A DNA stretch of 64,000 bases from Streptomyces aidingensis (lineage in GTDB: Bacteria > Actinomycetota > Actinomycetes > Streptomycetales > Streptomycetaceae), in assembly GCF_900112355.1 (NCBI RefSeq), contig NZ_FOLM01000004.1, forward strand, positions 1 through 64,000, written 5' to 3'. Below, in pieces: positions 1-7,522 of this stretch (its first letter is position 1; every line of letters begins with the position of its first letter). The translations under genes were made by a program, and so were the position numbers. Below the pieces are notes generated by a model. It saw only the letters and a program-made list of their open reading frames with translations. It searched no databases and was not told the origin of the DNA.

Positions 1-152
1 TGAAGGCATCTAAGCGGGAAGCCGGCTTTGAGATGAGGACTCCTGCCCACGTTGATGGGGTAAGGCTCCCTGGAGATGACGGGGTTGATAGGCCGGGGAT
101 GGAAGCCTTGTGAGGGGTGGAGTCGACCGGTACTAATAGGCCGAGGGCTTGT
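1..152 (+). rRNA. rrl: 23S ribosomal RNA, 3' end (partial)
   Basis: The window opens inside the last part of a 23S rRNA. The conserved 3' terminal stretch is readable, including GACCGGTACTAATAGGCCGA at about 126-145, which in actinobacteria lies just before the mature 3' end. The 5' part lies outside the window. The exact 3' terminus (about 152-156) is inferred from the family and cannot be seen in DNA. 5S rRNA follows about 70 bp downstream on the same strand, so this is the tail of an rrn operon. Confidence 0.93.
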
Positions 153-177
153 CCGCAGGTGCTACGCGTCCACTGTG

Positions 178-204
178 CGGTTCTGGAACAGCAACCCGGA
201 ACCG
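178..204 (+). other. 23S-5S spacer processing stem
   Basis: In the spacer, CGGTTCTGG at 178-186 pairs with CCGGAACCG at 196-204, with one G-U wobble and a 9-nt loop. A hairpin here fits the RNase III-type processing structures of rrn spacers. The pairing is seen; the processing role is inferred. Confidence 0.45.
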
Positions 205-223
205 GTGTTGTGTGTTCCTTGGT

Positions 224-343
224 GTTTCGGTGGTCATAGCGTGAGGGGTACGCCCGGTTACTTTCCGAACCCGGAAGCTAAGCCTTGCTGCGCCGATGGT
301 ACTGCATGGGGGACCGTGTGGGAGAGTAGGACGCCGCCGAACA
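224..343 (+). rRNA. rrf: 5S ribosomal RNA
   Basis: A 120-nt stretch matches the streptomycete 5S pattern. It begins GTTTCGGTGGTCATAGCG, contains CCCGGTTAC and TTCCGAACCCGGAAGCTAAG (loop B/C region), and ends GGAGAGTAGGACGCCGCCGA. The terminal segments GTTTCGGTGG and CGCCGCCGAAC can pair as helix I. It follows the 23S 3' end and is followed directly by a strong terminator, so it is the last gene of the rrn operon. Ends are good to a few nucleotides. Confidence 0.95.
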
Positions 344-354
344 ATTCTTGATGA

Positions 355-418
355 GAGGTCCTGTCCTGGGGTGATCCCGGGACAGGACCTCTTTCTTTTT
401 GTTTTCTTTTTGTTTCTT
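355..418 (+). terminator. rrn operon terminator
   Basis: GAGGTCCTGTCCTGGG (355-370) pairs with CCCGGGACAGGACCTC (about 376-391), with one G-U wobble and a short loop. A long T-rich run extends to about 418. This is a textbook intrinsic terminator closing the rrn operon and is unusually T-rich for this genome. Confidence 0.92.
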
Positions 419-439
419 CTGGGTCTGCATACTGGGGGG

Positions 440-1285
440 ATGCAGGACACTCCGTGGGATGCCGTGGTGCTGGCCGGCGGTGGGGGGCGCCGGCTGGGTG
501 GGGTGGACAAGCCTGCCGTGGAGGTGGGCGGGCGCAGTCTGCTGGACCGGGTGCTCACGGCCTGCGCGGGCGCGCAGACGGCGGTGGTGGTGGGGCCGCC
601 CCGGCCGTTGAGAACCCGCGCAACGGCGGTCGTATGGACCCGGGAGGAGCCGCCCGGGGGCGGGCCGCTGGCGGGCCTGGCGGCCGGGCTGCGCCTGGTG
701 CGTCAGCCGCTGGTCGTGGTGCTCGCGGGGGATCTGCCGTTTCTCTCCGCGGACTTGCTGGCGGCCCTCCGGCGGGTGCCCGAGGGCGCGGACGGGCTGG
801 TGGCCAGGGACCCGGAGGGCTATGACCAGCCGCTGACGGCCTGCTACCGCACCGAGGTGCTGCGCGGCGCTCTGGGCCGGCTGGCCCCTGACCAGGGCGG
901 GCCGGCGGACCTACCCTTGCGTGCGGTGACGCGGACGCTGACACTCGGCCGGGTCGCCGTGGGGAACACTCTCGATTGCGACACCTGGGCGGACATCTCC
1001 GCCGCCAGAGCCAGGATCAGGGAGCATGAGCACGTGCTGGATGAATGGATCGCCGCCGTCAAGGCCGAGCTGGACATCGACCCGGAGGTCGATGTGAAGG
1101 CACTTCTGGATGCCGCCCGGGACGCGGCGCACAATGTCGCGCGGCCCGCGGCACCGCTGACCACCTTCCTGATCGGCTATGCGGTCGCCAGGCACGGCAG
1201 AGGACAGGCGGAGGCGGCCCGTGCGGTGGGGGAACTCGCGGAGCGCTGGGCGCGCGAGCGGCAGGGTGAGCCGAAGGAACAGTGA
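440..1285 (+). CDS. mobA: Molybdenum cofactor guanylyltransferase (MobA-like) fused to a DUF6457 domain
   Basis: This is a 281-aa nucleotidyltransferase of the MobA family, which in its family attaches GMP from GTP to molybdopterin to make the guanine dinucleotide cofactor. The nucleotide-binding loop LAGGGGRRLGGVDKP lies at residues 11-25, and the acidic metal motif in VVLAGDLPFLS lies near residue 95. From about residue 190 a helical C-terminal domain (DEWIAAVKAEL, then NVARPAAPLTTFLIGYA) looks like DUF6457, a small helical family found alone or fused to MobA in actinobacteria. The ATG at 440 follows the rrn terminator; the frame is open upstream to 296, but that would run through the 5S rRNA and terminator. 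moeA starts 6 bp after the stop, so the two probably form one cofactor operon. Confidence 0.88.
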   Translation: MQDTPWDAVVLAGGGGRRLGGVDKPAVEVGGRSLLDRVLTACAGAQTAVVVGPPRPLRTRATAVVWTREEPPGGGPLAGLAAGLRLVRQPLVVVLAGDLPFLSADLLAALRRVPEGADGLVARDPEGYDQPLTACYRTEVLRGALGRLAPDQGGPADLPLRAVTRTLTLGRVAVGNTLDCDTWADISAARARIREHEHVLDEWIAAVKAELDIDPEVDVKALLDAARDAAHNVARPAAPLTTFLIGYAVARHGRGQAEAARAVGELAERWARERQGEPKEQ

Positions 1286-1291
1286 TCAGCC

Positions 1292-2698
1292 GTGACGGAT
1301 GAGTTCGAGGATGCGCTGGCCCTGGCGAATGGCCGGGGCGCGGCCGCCGCAGATCCCGACCCCGCCGGGGCCGACCCGGCCGCCGGGGTCTCGGAGCAGC
1401 GGGGCCCGGCGCCCGGCGGCGGCGCGCACGGCCACCGCCCGGTACGGGACGGCCGGCGTTCGGCGCCGCCCTGGGCCGCGGCCCGTGAGGCGCGCCGTCC
1501 GGTGAGCCGCCCGGCGGCGCATCACCCGGACGACGAGTCCGTCAGCTGGGAGGCGGCCCGCCGGGCGGCTCACCGGACGGCGCGCCCGCTGCCCGTGGTG
1601 CAGCAGCCGCTGGACCGGGCGCTCGGCCACACCCTGGCCGGACCGCTGACCGCGCTGACCGATCTCCCGGCCTTCGACACCTCGGCCATGGACGGCTGGG
1701 CGGTGGCCGGACCGGGCCCGTGGCATCTGACCGCCGACCCCGGGGTGCTGGCCGGCCGGGACGATCCGGCGCCGCTGTCGGACGGGCTGGCCGTGCCGAT
1801 CGCCACCGGGGCCAGGATTCCGCCGGGCACCACCGCGGTGCTGCGGTCGGAGCGGGGCACGGTGGCCGCCGGGCAGCTCCGCGGCGCCAACCCCGCGCCC
1901 GGGGCGGACATCCGGCCGCGCGGCCAGGAGTGCCGCTCGGGCGCCGAGCTGCTGCTGCCCGGGACTCCGGTGACGCCGGCCGTGCTGGGGCTGGCGGCGG
2001 CGGCCGGTTATGACGAACTGCCGGTGGCGCCCCGGCCGCGGGCCGAGGTGCTGGTGCTGGGCGACGAACTGCTGCACAAGGGCCTGCCGTCCGGCGGGCG
2101 GATCCGGGACGCGATCGGGCCGATGGCCGGGCCGTGGCTGACCGCCCTGGGCGCGGACGTGCTGGTGACCCGGTGTCTGGGGGACGATGCCGGGGCGCTG
2201 TACGAGGCGGTGACCTCCAGCCGGGCGGATCTGATCGTGACCACGGGCGGCACGGCGGCCGGGCCCGTCGACCATGTGCATCCGGTGCTGACCCGGGTGG
2301 CCGCGCGCCTGGTGGTGGACGGGGTGGCGGTGCGGCCCGGGCATCCGATGCTGCTGGCCGAGCTGCCGTCCGGGACCCCGCTGGTGGGGCTGCCGGGCAA
2401 TCCGCTGGCGGCCGTCTCGGGCCTGCTGACCCTGGCGGCCCCGCTGCTGGCCGGGCTGGCCGGCCGCGGCCCGGGGCTGGACGGCACGGCCGGGCTGCTG
2501 GAGGACATCACCGGGCATCCGCGTGACACCCGGCTGGTGCCGGTGGACTTCGCCGAGCCGGGCCGGGTGCGTCCGCTGCACTACTCCGGTCCGGCCATGC
2601 TGCGGGGCATCGCCGCGGCGTCCGCGCTGGCCGTGGTACCGCCCGGCGGGGCGCGGGCCGGCGGGGTGGTGCGGCTGCTGGAACTGCCGCGGCCATGA
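1292..2698 (+). CDS. moeA: Molybdopterin molybdotransferase MoeA
   Basis: This 468-aa protein has the MoeA layout. MDGWAV (about residue 133) matches the MDGYA substrate motif. TTGGTAAGPVDHV is the MoCF/MogA-like nucleotide-binding loop, and VRPGHPML plus GLPGNPLAAV form the end of that domain. The family adds molybdate to adenylylated molybdopterin, the last step before MobA. The first ~85 residues are an Ala/Pro/Arg-rich extension absent from classical MoeA. The start is a GTG at 1292, six bases after mobA. The stop overlaps the next ATG (ATGA at 2695), so translation is coupled to the ion channel gene although function is unrelated. Confidence 0.9.
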   Translation: MTDEFEDALALANGRGAAAADPDPAGADPAAGVSEQRGPAPGGGAHGHRPVRDGRRSAPPWAAAREARRPVSRPAAHHPDDESVSWEAARRAAHRTARPLPVVQQPLDRALGHTLAGPLTALTDLPAFDTSAMDGWAVAGPGPWHLTADPGVLAGRDDPAPLSDGLAVPIATGARIPPGTTAVLRSERGTVAAGQLRGANPAPGADIRPRGQECRSGAELLLPGTPVTPAVLGLAAAAGYDELPVAPRPRAEVLVLGDELLHKGLPSGGRIRDAIGPMAGPWLTALGADVLVTRCLGDDAGALYEAVTSSRADLIVTTGGTAAGPVDHVHPVLTRVAARLVVDGVAVRPGHPMLLAELPSGTPLVGLPGNPLAAVSGLLTLAAPLLAGLAGRGPGLDGTAGLLEDITGHPRDTRLVPVDFAEPGRVRPLHYSGPAMLRGIAAASALAVVPPGGARAGGVVRLLELPRP

Positions 2699-3798
2699 GG
2701 CTTCCCCCCGCTTCCCAGGACCGTTGGGCGACGGACGAACAGTCGCACGGTGTGCATCTGCCGCGGGCGCTGCACGGCCCGCTGCTCCAGGTCGGCAGGC
2801 GGCTGGGCATGGCGCTGCTGGTGCTGCTGGCGGCCTGGCTGATCGTCTACCTGGACCGGCATGATTACGCGGACAACGTGGACGGCGAGGTCAGCGGACT
2901 GGACGCGGTGTACTACGTGACGGTGTCGCTGTCCACCACCGGATACGGGGACGTCGTGCCGCGCACGGACCAGGCGCGGCTGCTGACCACGCTGGTGATC
3001 ACCCCGCTGCGGGTGCTGTTCCTGATCATTCTGGTCGGCACCACACTGGAGGTGCTGACCGAGCGGACCCGGGAACAGTGGCGGATCGGCCGCTGGAGGA
3101 GAACCATGCGCGACCACACGGTGATCGTCGGCTTCGGCACCAAGGGCCGTTCGGCGGCGGAGACGCTGATGGGCACGGGCCTGGCCCAGGACCAGATCGT
3201 GGTGGTGGACCCGGATCCCCTGGTGGTGGAGCAGGCGAACGCCGACGGCTATGCCGGGGTGGTGGGGGACGCGACCCGCAGCTCGGTGCTGCTGCGGGCC
3301 CGGGTGGACCGGGCGGCGCAGGTGGTGGTCGCCACCCAGCGGGACGACACGGCCGTGCTGGTGACGCTGACCGCCCGGCAGCTCAGCCGCCGGGTGCGGA
3401 TCGTGGCCTCGGTGCGGGAGGAGGAGAATGTGCCGCTGCTGAAGCAGTCCGGCGCGGACTCCGTGATCACCAGCGCCTCCGCGGTGGGCCGGCTGCTGGG
3501 CCTGTCCATGGTCAGCCCCAGCTCGGGCGCGGTGATGGAGGATCTGATCCAGCAGGGCAGCGGGCTGGCCATCAAGGAGCGCCCGGTGGTGCGGTCCGAG
3601 GCCGGGCGGTCGCCCCGGGAGGCCGAGGATCTGGTGGTGGCGGTGATACGGGGGCACCGGCTGCTGAGCTTCGACGATCCTGAGGTGGCCACCCTGGAGC
3701 TCCAGGACCGGGTGGTGGTGATCCGCCGGGCGGAGGGGCGGAAGAAGCCGCCGGAGCCGGAGCGCGGCCCGGGCTCGTGGCGGATTCCGCGGCGCTGA
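2695..3798 (+). CDS. Two-TM potassium channel with RCK/TrkA domains
   Basis: This 367-aa protein has a first membrane helix (GMALLVLLAAWLIVYL, about residues 38-55), a pore loop with the K+ selectivity filter TTGYGD (about residues 80-86), and a second helix ending near residue 120. It then has a TrkA-N Rossmann domain (HTVIVGFGTKG, from about residue 140) and a TrkA-C-like domain (about 265-350). It should be a ligand-gated K+ channel of the MthK/Kch type working as a tetramer; the ligand (NAD(H), nucleotide or Ca2+) cannot be read from sequence. Its ATG overlaps the moeA stop. Confidence 0.9.
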   Translation: MRLPPASQDRWATDEQSHGVHLPRALHGPLLQVGRRLGMALLVLLAAWLIVYLDRHDYADNVDGEVSGLDAVYYVTVSLSTTGYGDVVPRTDQARLLTTLVITPLRVLFLIILVGTTLEVLTERTREQWRIGRWRRTMRDHTVIVGFGTKGRSAAETLMGTGLAQDQIVVVDPDPLVVEQANADGYAGVVGDATRSSVLLRARVDRAAQVVVATQRDDTAVLVTLTARQLSRRVRIVASVREEENVPLLKQSGADSVITSASAVGRLLGLSMVSPSSGAVMEDLIQQGSGLAIKERPVVRSEAGRSPREAEDLVVAVIRGHRLLSFDDPEVATLELQDRVVVIRRAEGRKKPPEPERGPGSWRIPRR

Positions 3799-3822
3799 GC
3801 GGGGGGCGCTAGCCTTCCGGCC

Positions 3823-4809
3823 ATGGCGATGCATGCGATCACCATTGCGGAACCGGGCGGCCCCGAGGTCCTGGTGTGGACGGAGGTGCCGGAGCCGGTG
3901 GCGGGGCCGGGCGAGGTGCTGGTGGAGGTGGCCGCGTCCGCGGTCAACCGGGCGGATGTGCTGCAGCGCCGCGGCTTCTACGATCCGCCGCCGGGTGTCT
4001 CGCCCTATCCGGGGCTGGAGTGCGCCGGGACGGTGGCGGCCGTCGGCGAGGGCGTGGTGGGCCTGCGGCCCGGCGACCGGGTGTGCGCGCTGCTGGCGGG
4101 CGGCGGGTATGCCGAGCGGGTGGCGGTGCCCGCGGCGCAGGTGCTGCCGGTGCCGGACGGGCTGGATCTGCCGACGGCGGCGGCGCTGCCGGAGGTGACC
4201 TGCACGGTGTGGTCGAACGTGTTCCGGACGGCGGGGCTGCGGCCGGGCGAGACGCTGCTGGTGCACGGCGGGGCGAGCGGCATCGGCACCATGGCGGTGC
4301 AGCTCGCCAAGGTGGCCGGGGCCCGGGTGGCGGTGACCGCGGGCAGTGCGGAGAAGCTGGCGCGCTGTGCGGAGCTGGGCGCGGATGTGCTGATCAACTA
4401 CCGCGAGCAGGACTTCGTGGCGGAGGTGCGGGCGGCGACGGACGGCCGCGGCGCGGATGTGGTGCTGGACATCATCGGTGCGAAGTATCTGGCGCGGAAT
4501 GTGGAGGTGCTGGCCCCGAACGGCCGGATCGTGGTGATCGGCTTGCAGGGCGGGGTGCGTGCGGAGCTGGATCTGGGGGCGCTGCTGGCCCGGCGGGGGA
4601 CGGTGGCGGCGACCTCGCTGCGGGCCCGGCCGGTGGCGGAGAAGGGGGCGATCGTGGCGGCGGTGCGGGAACATGTGTGGCCGCTGCTGGCGGACGGCCG
4701 GGTGCGGCCGGTGATCGACCGGCGGGTGCCGATGGCCAGGGCGGCGGAGGCGCACCGGATCATGGAGTCGGGTGTGCATGTCGGCAAGATCGTGTTGACT
4801 GTGGGCTGA
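3823..4809 (+). CDS. NAD(P)H:quinone oxidoreductase (zinc-free MDR family, PIG3-like)
   Basis: This 328-aa medium-chain dehydrogenase/reductase has the N-terminal GroES-like fold (MHAITIAEPGGPEVLVW; SAVNRADVLQRRGFYDPPPG) and the cofactor loop VHGGASGIGTMAVQLAK near residue 148. No structural-zinc cysteine cluster is present, as expected for the quinone reductase branch. NRADVLQRRGFY is typical of the PIG3/QOR group, which reduces quinones with NADPH. It starts 24 bp after the channel gene and ends just before a 158-bp gap. Substrate is unknown. Confidence 0.88.
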   Translation: MAMHAITIAEPGGPEVLVWTEVPEPVAGPGEVLVEVAASAVNRADVLQRRGFYDPPPGVSPYPGLECAGTVAAVGEGVVGLRPGDRVCALLAGGGYAERVAVPAAQVLPVPDGLDLPTAAALPEVTCTVWSNVFRTAGLRPGETLLVHGGASGIGTMAVQLAKVAGARVAVTAGSAEKLARCAELGADVLINYREQDFVAEVRAATDGRGADVVLDIIGAKYLARNVEVLAPNGRIVVIGLQGGVRAELDLGALLARRGTVAATSLRARPVAEKGAIVAAVREHVWPLLADGRVRPVIDRRVPMARAAEAHRIMESGVHVGKIVLTVG

Positions 4810-4967
4810 CCGCGCCGGGCCGCGGGTTGCCGTTCGGGCGGGAGTCACCGGGTGGGCATGTGCTGCTCACCGGCCGGAGATGCCGTTGTGAGTGGCTTGT
4901 GTGACGCTGGTGGCACTGCCGGGGGCGGGGTTGTGGAAAGACGTACGGACGGCGTGCGGAGGCTTTG

Positions 4968-5846
4968 GTGAGCGCATGGGCGGGCGTCGCGACGTCGTTG
5001 TCGGCGATGGCCGTGCTGCTGGTGGCGCCTTCGGCGGCGGGCGCGGTGTCGCCCGCGCCGCTTCTTGCGGGACAGGTGACGGTGGCCGCTCCGGGCTCGA
5101 CGGAGGAGCCCGGCGGAACGGGTGAGCCGGGGGCGTCCGCGGGGTCCTCGGAGGGCGGGGACGGCACATCCGGCACCGGGGAGCCCGGAGGCGGCACGGG
5201 AGATGCGGACGGCGCAGACAACGCAGACGGCGCGGAAGACGCAGAAGACGCAGAAGACGGGGACACCACGGGCGGACACACCGCGGACGGCGCCGACGGC
5301 GGGACGGGAGCGGTTCCTGGGGGCCCGCGGGGGGACGGGGAGGACGGCCCCGGCGGCTCGGGCGGGCCGGCCGGGGGCGATGCGCAGGGCGAGGGCACCG
5401 GCGACCGGGAGGTGCCGGGCGACGACTGGCGGCCCAAGGGCGCGAGCGGTGCGGCGCCGTCCTGGGCGCCTTCGGCGGCGCACGGGCGGCAGCGCGGACC
5501 GCAGGGCCCGCTGCCCCAGCTGGGCGTGGACCGAGGCGGCCCCGGTGACGGGCCGTCGGCCGGGGAGACGTGGAGCGGCAGCCCGGCCGGGCGGGACGGC
5601 CGGTGGACGGACCCGGGCGGGGAGCGGGGCGCGGGCGGGCAGCCGTCCGCCGGGAGCGGCACGGCCGGTCCCACCGGGGGGCTTCCGGACGGCCGGGTCG
5701 CGGACGAGCCGGGCCGGACGGCGGGGGTGACGGCCGCGCCGGGTACCGGCGGGCCGCTGCTGCCGGTGCTGCCCTTCGGCGCCGGGCTGGCCTGTCTGGG
5801 CCTGGGGCTGGGCATGCTCGCCTACCAGCTCCGGCGCGGTCACTAG
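4968..5846 (+). CDS. Acidic, low-complexity cell-surface protein with signal peptide and C-terminal TM anchor
   Basis: I do not recognise a family for this 292-aa protein. The N-terminus is a signal peptide (SLSAMAVLLVAPSAAGA). Residues ~45-130 are extremely Gly/Asp/Glu/Thr-rich with runs such as DGADNADGAEDAEDAEDGD, followed by a Gly/Pro-rich part. One hydrophobic helix (LPFGAGLACLGLGLGML) precedes a short basic tail QLRRGH. This predicts an extracellular acidic spacer anchored in the membrane. I chose GTG 4968 because GGAGG at 4958-4962 is 5 nt upstream; the TTG at 4965 would be only 2 nt away. Plus-strand third positions are GC-rich throughout, supporting real coding despite low complexity. 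Confidence 0.7.
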   Translation: MSAWAGVATSLSAMAVLLVAPSAAGAVSPAPLLAGQVTVAAPGSTEEPGGTGEPGASAGSSEGGDGTSGTGEPGGGTGDADGADNADGAEDAEDAEDGDTTGGHTADGADGGTGAVPGGPRGDGEDGPGGSGGPAGGDAQGEGTGDREVPGDDWRPKGASGAAPSWAPSAAHGRQRGPQGPLPQLGVDRGGPGDGPSAGETWSGSPAGRDGRWTDPGGERGAGGQPSAGSGTAGPTGGLPDGRVADEPGRTAGVTAAPGTGGPLLPVLPFGAGLACLGLGLGMLAYQLRRGH

Positions 5847-6052
5847 GCCCGCTCGTCAGCGGCAGCCCGCGGCGTCCGGTGCGCCCCCAGGCCCTGCGTG
5901 CGGGCTCGGGAGGTGTCCCCTGCACGGCGGAGGGCCGGCATCGCGGCGGGATGCGGTGCCGGGCGTCGCGGGCCCGGGGGCCTCCCGGACGACGTCCGGG
6001 GGAGGGATGTGTCAGACGGAGCCCGGCCCCGGGGCGACTTGCGCCCACCGGC

Positions 6053-6076
6053 ATACTCGGTATACATACTCGGTAT
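6053..6076 (+). promoter_or_regulatory. Twin PadR-type operators overlapping the padR start codon
   Basis: ATACTCGGTAT occurs twice, at 6053-6063 and 6066-6076, 13 bp apart. Each copy is an ATAC...GTAT dyad, the half-site arrangement known for PadR-family operators. The second copy covers the ATG at 6075. CATACT within the repeats could act as a -10 element, and no Shine-Dalgarno sequence precedes the ATG, so the mRNA may be leaderless. Autoregulation is inferred. Confidence 0.65.
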
Positions 6077-6707
6077 GTCAATTCGCTACGGCCTGCTGGC
6101 GCTGCTGGAAAGCGGTCCCCGGTACGGCTCACAACTGCGGGCCGAGTTCGAGTCGCGCACCGGGGCGACCTGGCCGCTCAACATCGGTCAGGTGTACACC
6201 ACGCTCGGGCGGCTGGAACGCGACGGCCTGATCGTGCCCGACGGGGACCGGGACGCCAAGCAGCAGCTCTACGCCATCACGGACACCGGCCGGGAGGAGC
6301 TGCGGGACTGGTACCGGCGGCCGGTGGACCGCACCCAGCCGTCCCGGGACGAGCTGTCCATCAAGCTGGCCATGGCGGTCGGCGCCCATGGCGTCGACAT
6401 CGAGGGGATCATCCAGCAGCAGCGCCGCCACACCCTGAAGGCGATGCAGGACTACACCCGGCTCAAGGCCCGGGCGCTGGCCTCCGGCACCGAGACCCAG
6501 GACGAGATCGCGTGGCTGCTGGTGCTGGAACAGCTCATCTTCCAGGCGGAGGCCGAGGCGCGCTGGCTGGACCACTGCGAGGCCCGGCTGGTCAGGCTGG
6601 CGGCCGGCCGGCGCCCGGAACAAGGACCGCGGCCGCAGCCGGAGACAAAGGACGAGGGCCGGGCGGCCGTCGCTCCCGGACCGGCCCGAGGGGGGAGGAA
6701 CCGATGA
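6075..6707 (+). CDS. PadR-family transcriptional regulator
   Basis: This 210-aa regulator has an N-terminal PadR winged-helix domain (MSIRYGLLALLESGPRYGSQL, then YTTLGRLERDGLI, residues 1-85) and a C-terminal Vir-type helical dimerisation region with long alpha segments. The family usually represses neighbouring transport genes and is released by small ligands. The ATG at 6075 is chosen because the domain begins with it. The frame is open upstream to 5898, but that stretch contains the operator and no PadR homology. Its stop overlaps the ATG of the ABC ATPase at 6704, so the repressor, ATPase and permease form one autoregulated unit. Confidence 0.9.
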   Translation: MSIRYGLLALLESGPRYGSQLRAEFESRTGATWPLNIGQVYTTLGRLERDGLIVPDGDRDAKQQLYAITDTGREELRDWYRRPVDRTQPSRDELSIKLAMAVGAHGVDIEGIIQQQRRHTLKAMQDYTRLKARALASGTETQDEIAWLLVLEQLIFQAEAEARWLDHCEARLVRLAAGRRPEQGPRPQPETKDEGRAAVAPGPARGGRNR

Positions 6708-7522
6708 CCGACGACAACCCGAGGACCCGCAGGGAGCAGGAGCCGGAGCCGGGGCCGGAGCCGCGGCCGGGCCCGGAGCCCACCGGCGGCGGACCGGGGA
6801 ACGTCCCCGTCCTCCAGCTCAAGGACCTCTCCCGGGTGCACGGCAGCGGCATCGCCGCCGTGCACGCGCTGCGCGGGGTCAATCTCTCCGTCTGGGCCGG
6901 GGAGCTGGTCGCCGTCATGGGACCGTCCGGCTCCGGCAAGTCCACCCTGCTCACCCTGGCCGGCGGGCTGGACACCGCCAGCGGCGGCCAGGTGCTGGTC
7001 GAGGGCCGGGACCTGGCCGCGCTCAGCCGCGCCGGGCTGGCCAAGGTGCGCCGCGCCAGCGTGGGGTACGTCTTCCAGGACTACAACCTCATCCCGGCGC
7101 TGACCGCCGCCGAGAACATCTCGCTCCCCCGGGAACTGGACGGCATATCCGCCCGGCAGGCCCGGCGCGAGGCGCTGGCCGCGCTGGAGGAGATCGGCCT
7201 GACGGAGGTCGCCGACCGGTTCCCGGACGAGATGTCCGGCGGCCAGCAGCAGCGGGTGGCCATCGCCCGGGCCATGATCGGCGACCGCCGTCTGGTGCTG
7301 GCCGACGAGCCGACCGGCGCGCTGGACTCCGAGACCGGCGAGGCCGTGCTCGCCCTGCTGCGCCGCCGCTGCGACGAGGGCGCGGCCGGGGTGATGGTCA
7401 CCCATGAGCCGCGGTTCGCCGCCTGGGCGGACCGGGTGGTCTTCCTCAAGGACGGCTCGGTGATCGACGAATCCGTCTCGCCGCGCGCCGAATCCCTGCT
7501 CACCGGCGAGGGCGCGCGGTGA
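6704..7522 (+). CDS. ABC transporter ATP-binding protein (MacB/LolD type)
   Basis: This 272-aa ATPase has a Pro/Glu-rich leader of ~35 residues followed by a full nucleotide-binding domain. It shows Walker A GPSGSGKST (about residues 73-81), Q-loop FQDYNL, signature MSGGQQQRVAIARAM, Walker B RLVLADEPTGALDSE and H-loop MVTHEP. FQDYNL and the short domain are typical of ATPases that pair with FtsX-like permeases. It is coupled at both ends: its ATG overlaps the padR stop, and its stop overlaps the permease GTG at 7519. It powers the permease encoded next. Confidence 0.95.
   Translation: MTDDNPRTRREQEPEPGPEPRPGPEPTGGGPGNVPVLQLKDLSRVHGSGIAAVHALRGVNLSVWAGELVAVMGPSGSGKSTLLTLAGGLDTASGGQVLVEGRDLAALSRAGLAKVRRASVGYVFQDYNLIPALTAAENISLPRELDGISARQARREALAALEEIGLTEVADRFPDEMSGGQQQRVAIARAMIGDRRLVLADEPTGALDSETGEAVLALLRRRCDEGAAGVMVTHEPRFAAWADRVVFLKDGSVIDESVSPRAESLLTGEGAR

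Noticed and set aside
296..439. In-frame N-terminal extension of the MobA gene (start at 296)
   Set aside because: It would translate the 3' part of 5S rRNA and the rrn terminator; the domain begins at the ATG at 440.
1286..2581. 431-codon minus-strand open frame opposite moeA
   Set aside because: No domain, extreme Arg/Gly/Gln content; moeA motifs are unambiguous on the plus strand.
2581..4848. 755-codon minus-strand open frame over the channel and oxidoreductase genes
   Set aside because: Arg/His/Pro/Gln-rich shadow; the plus-strand genes have full motifs.
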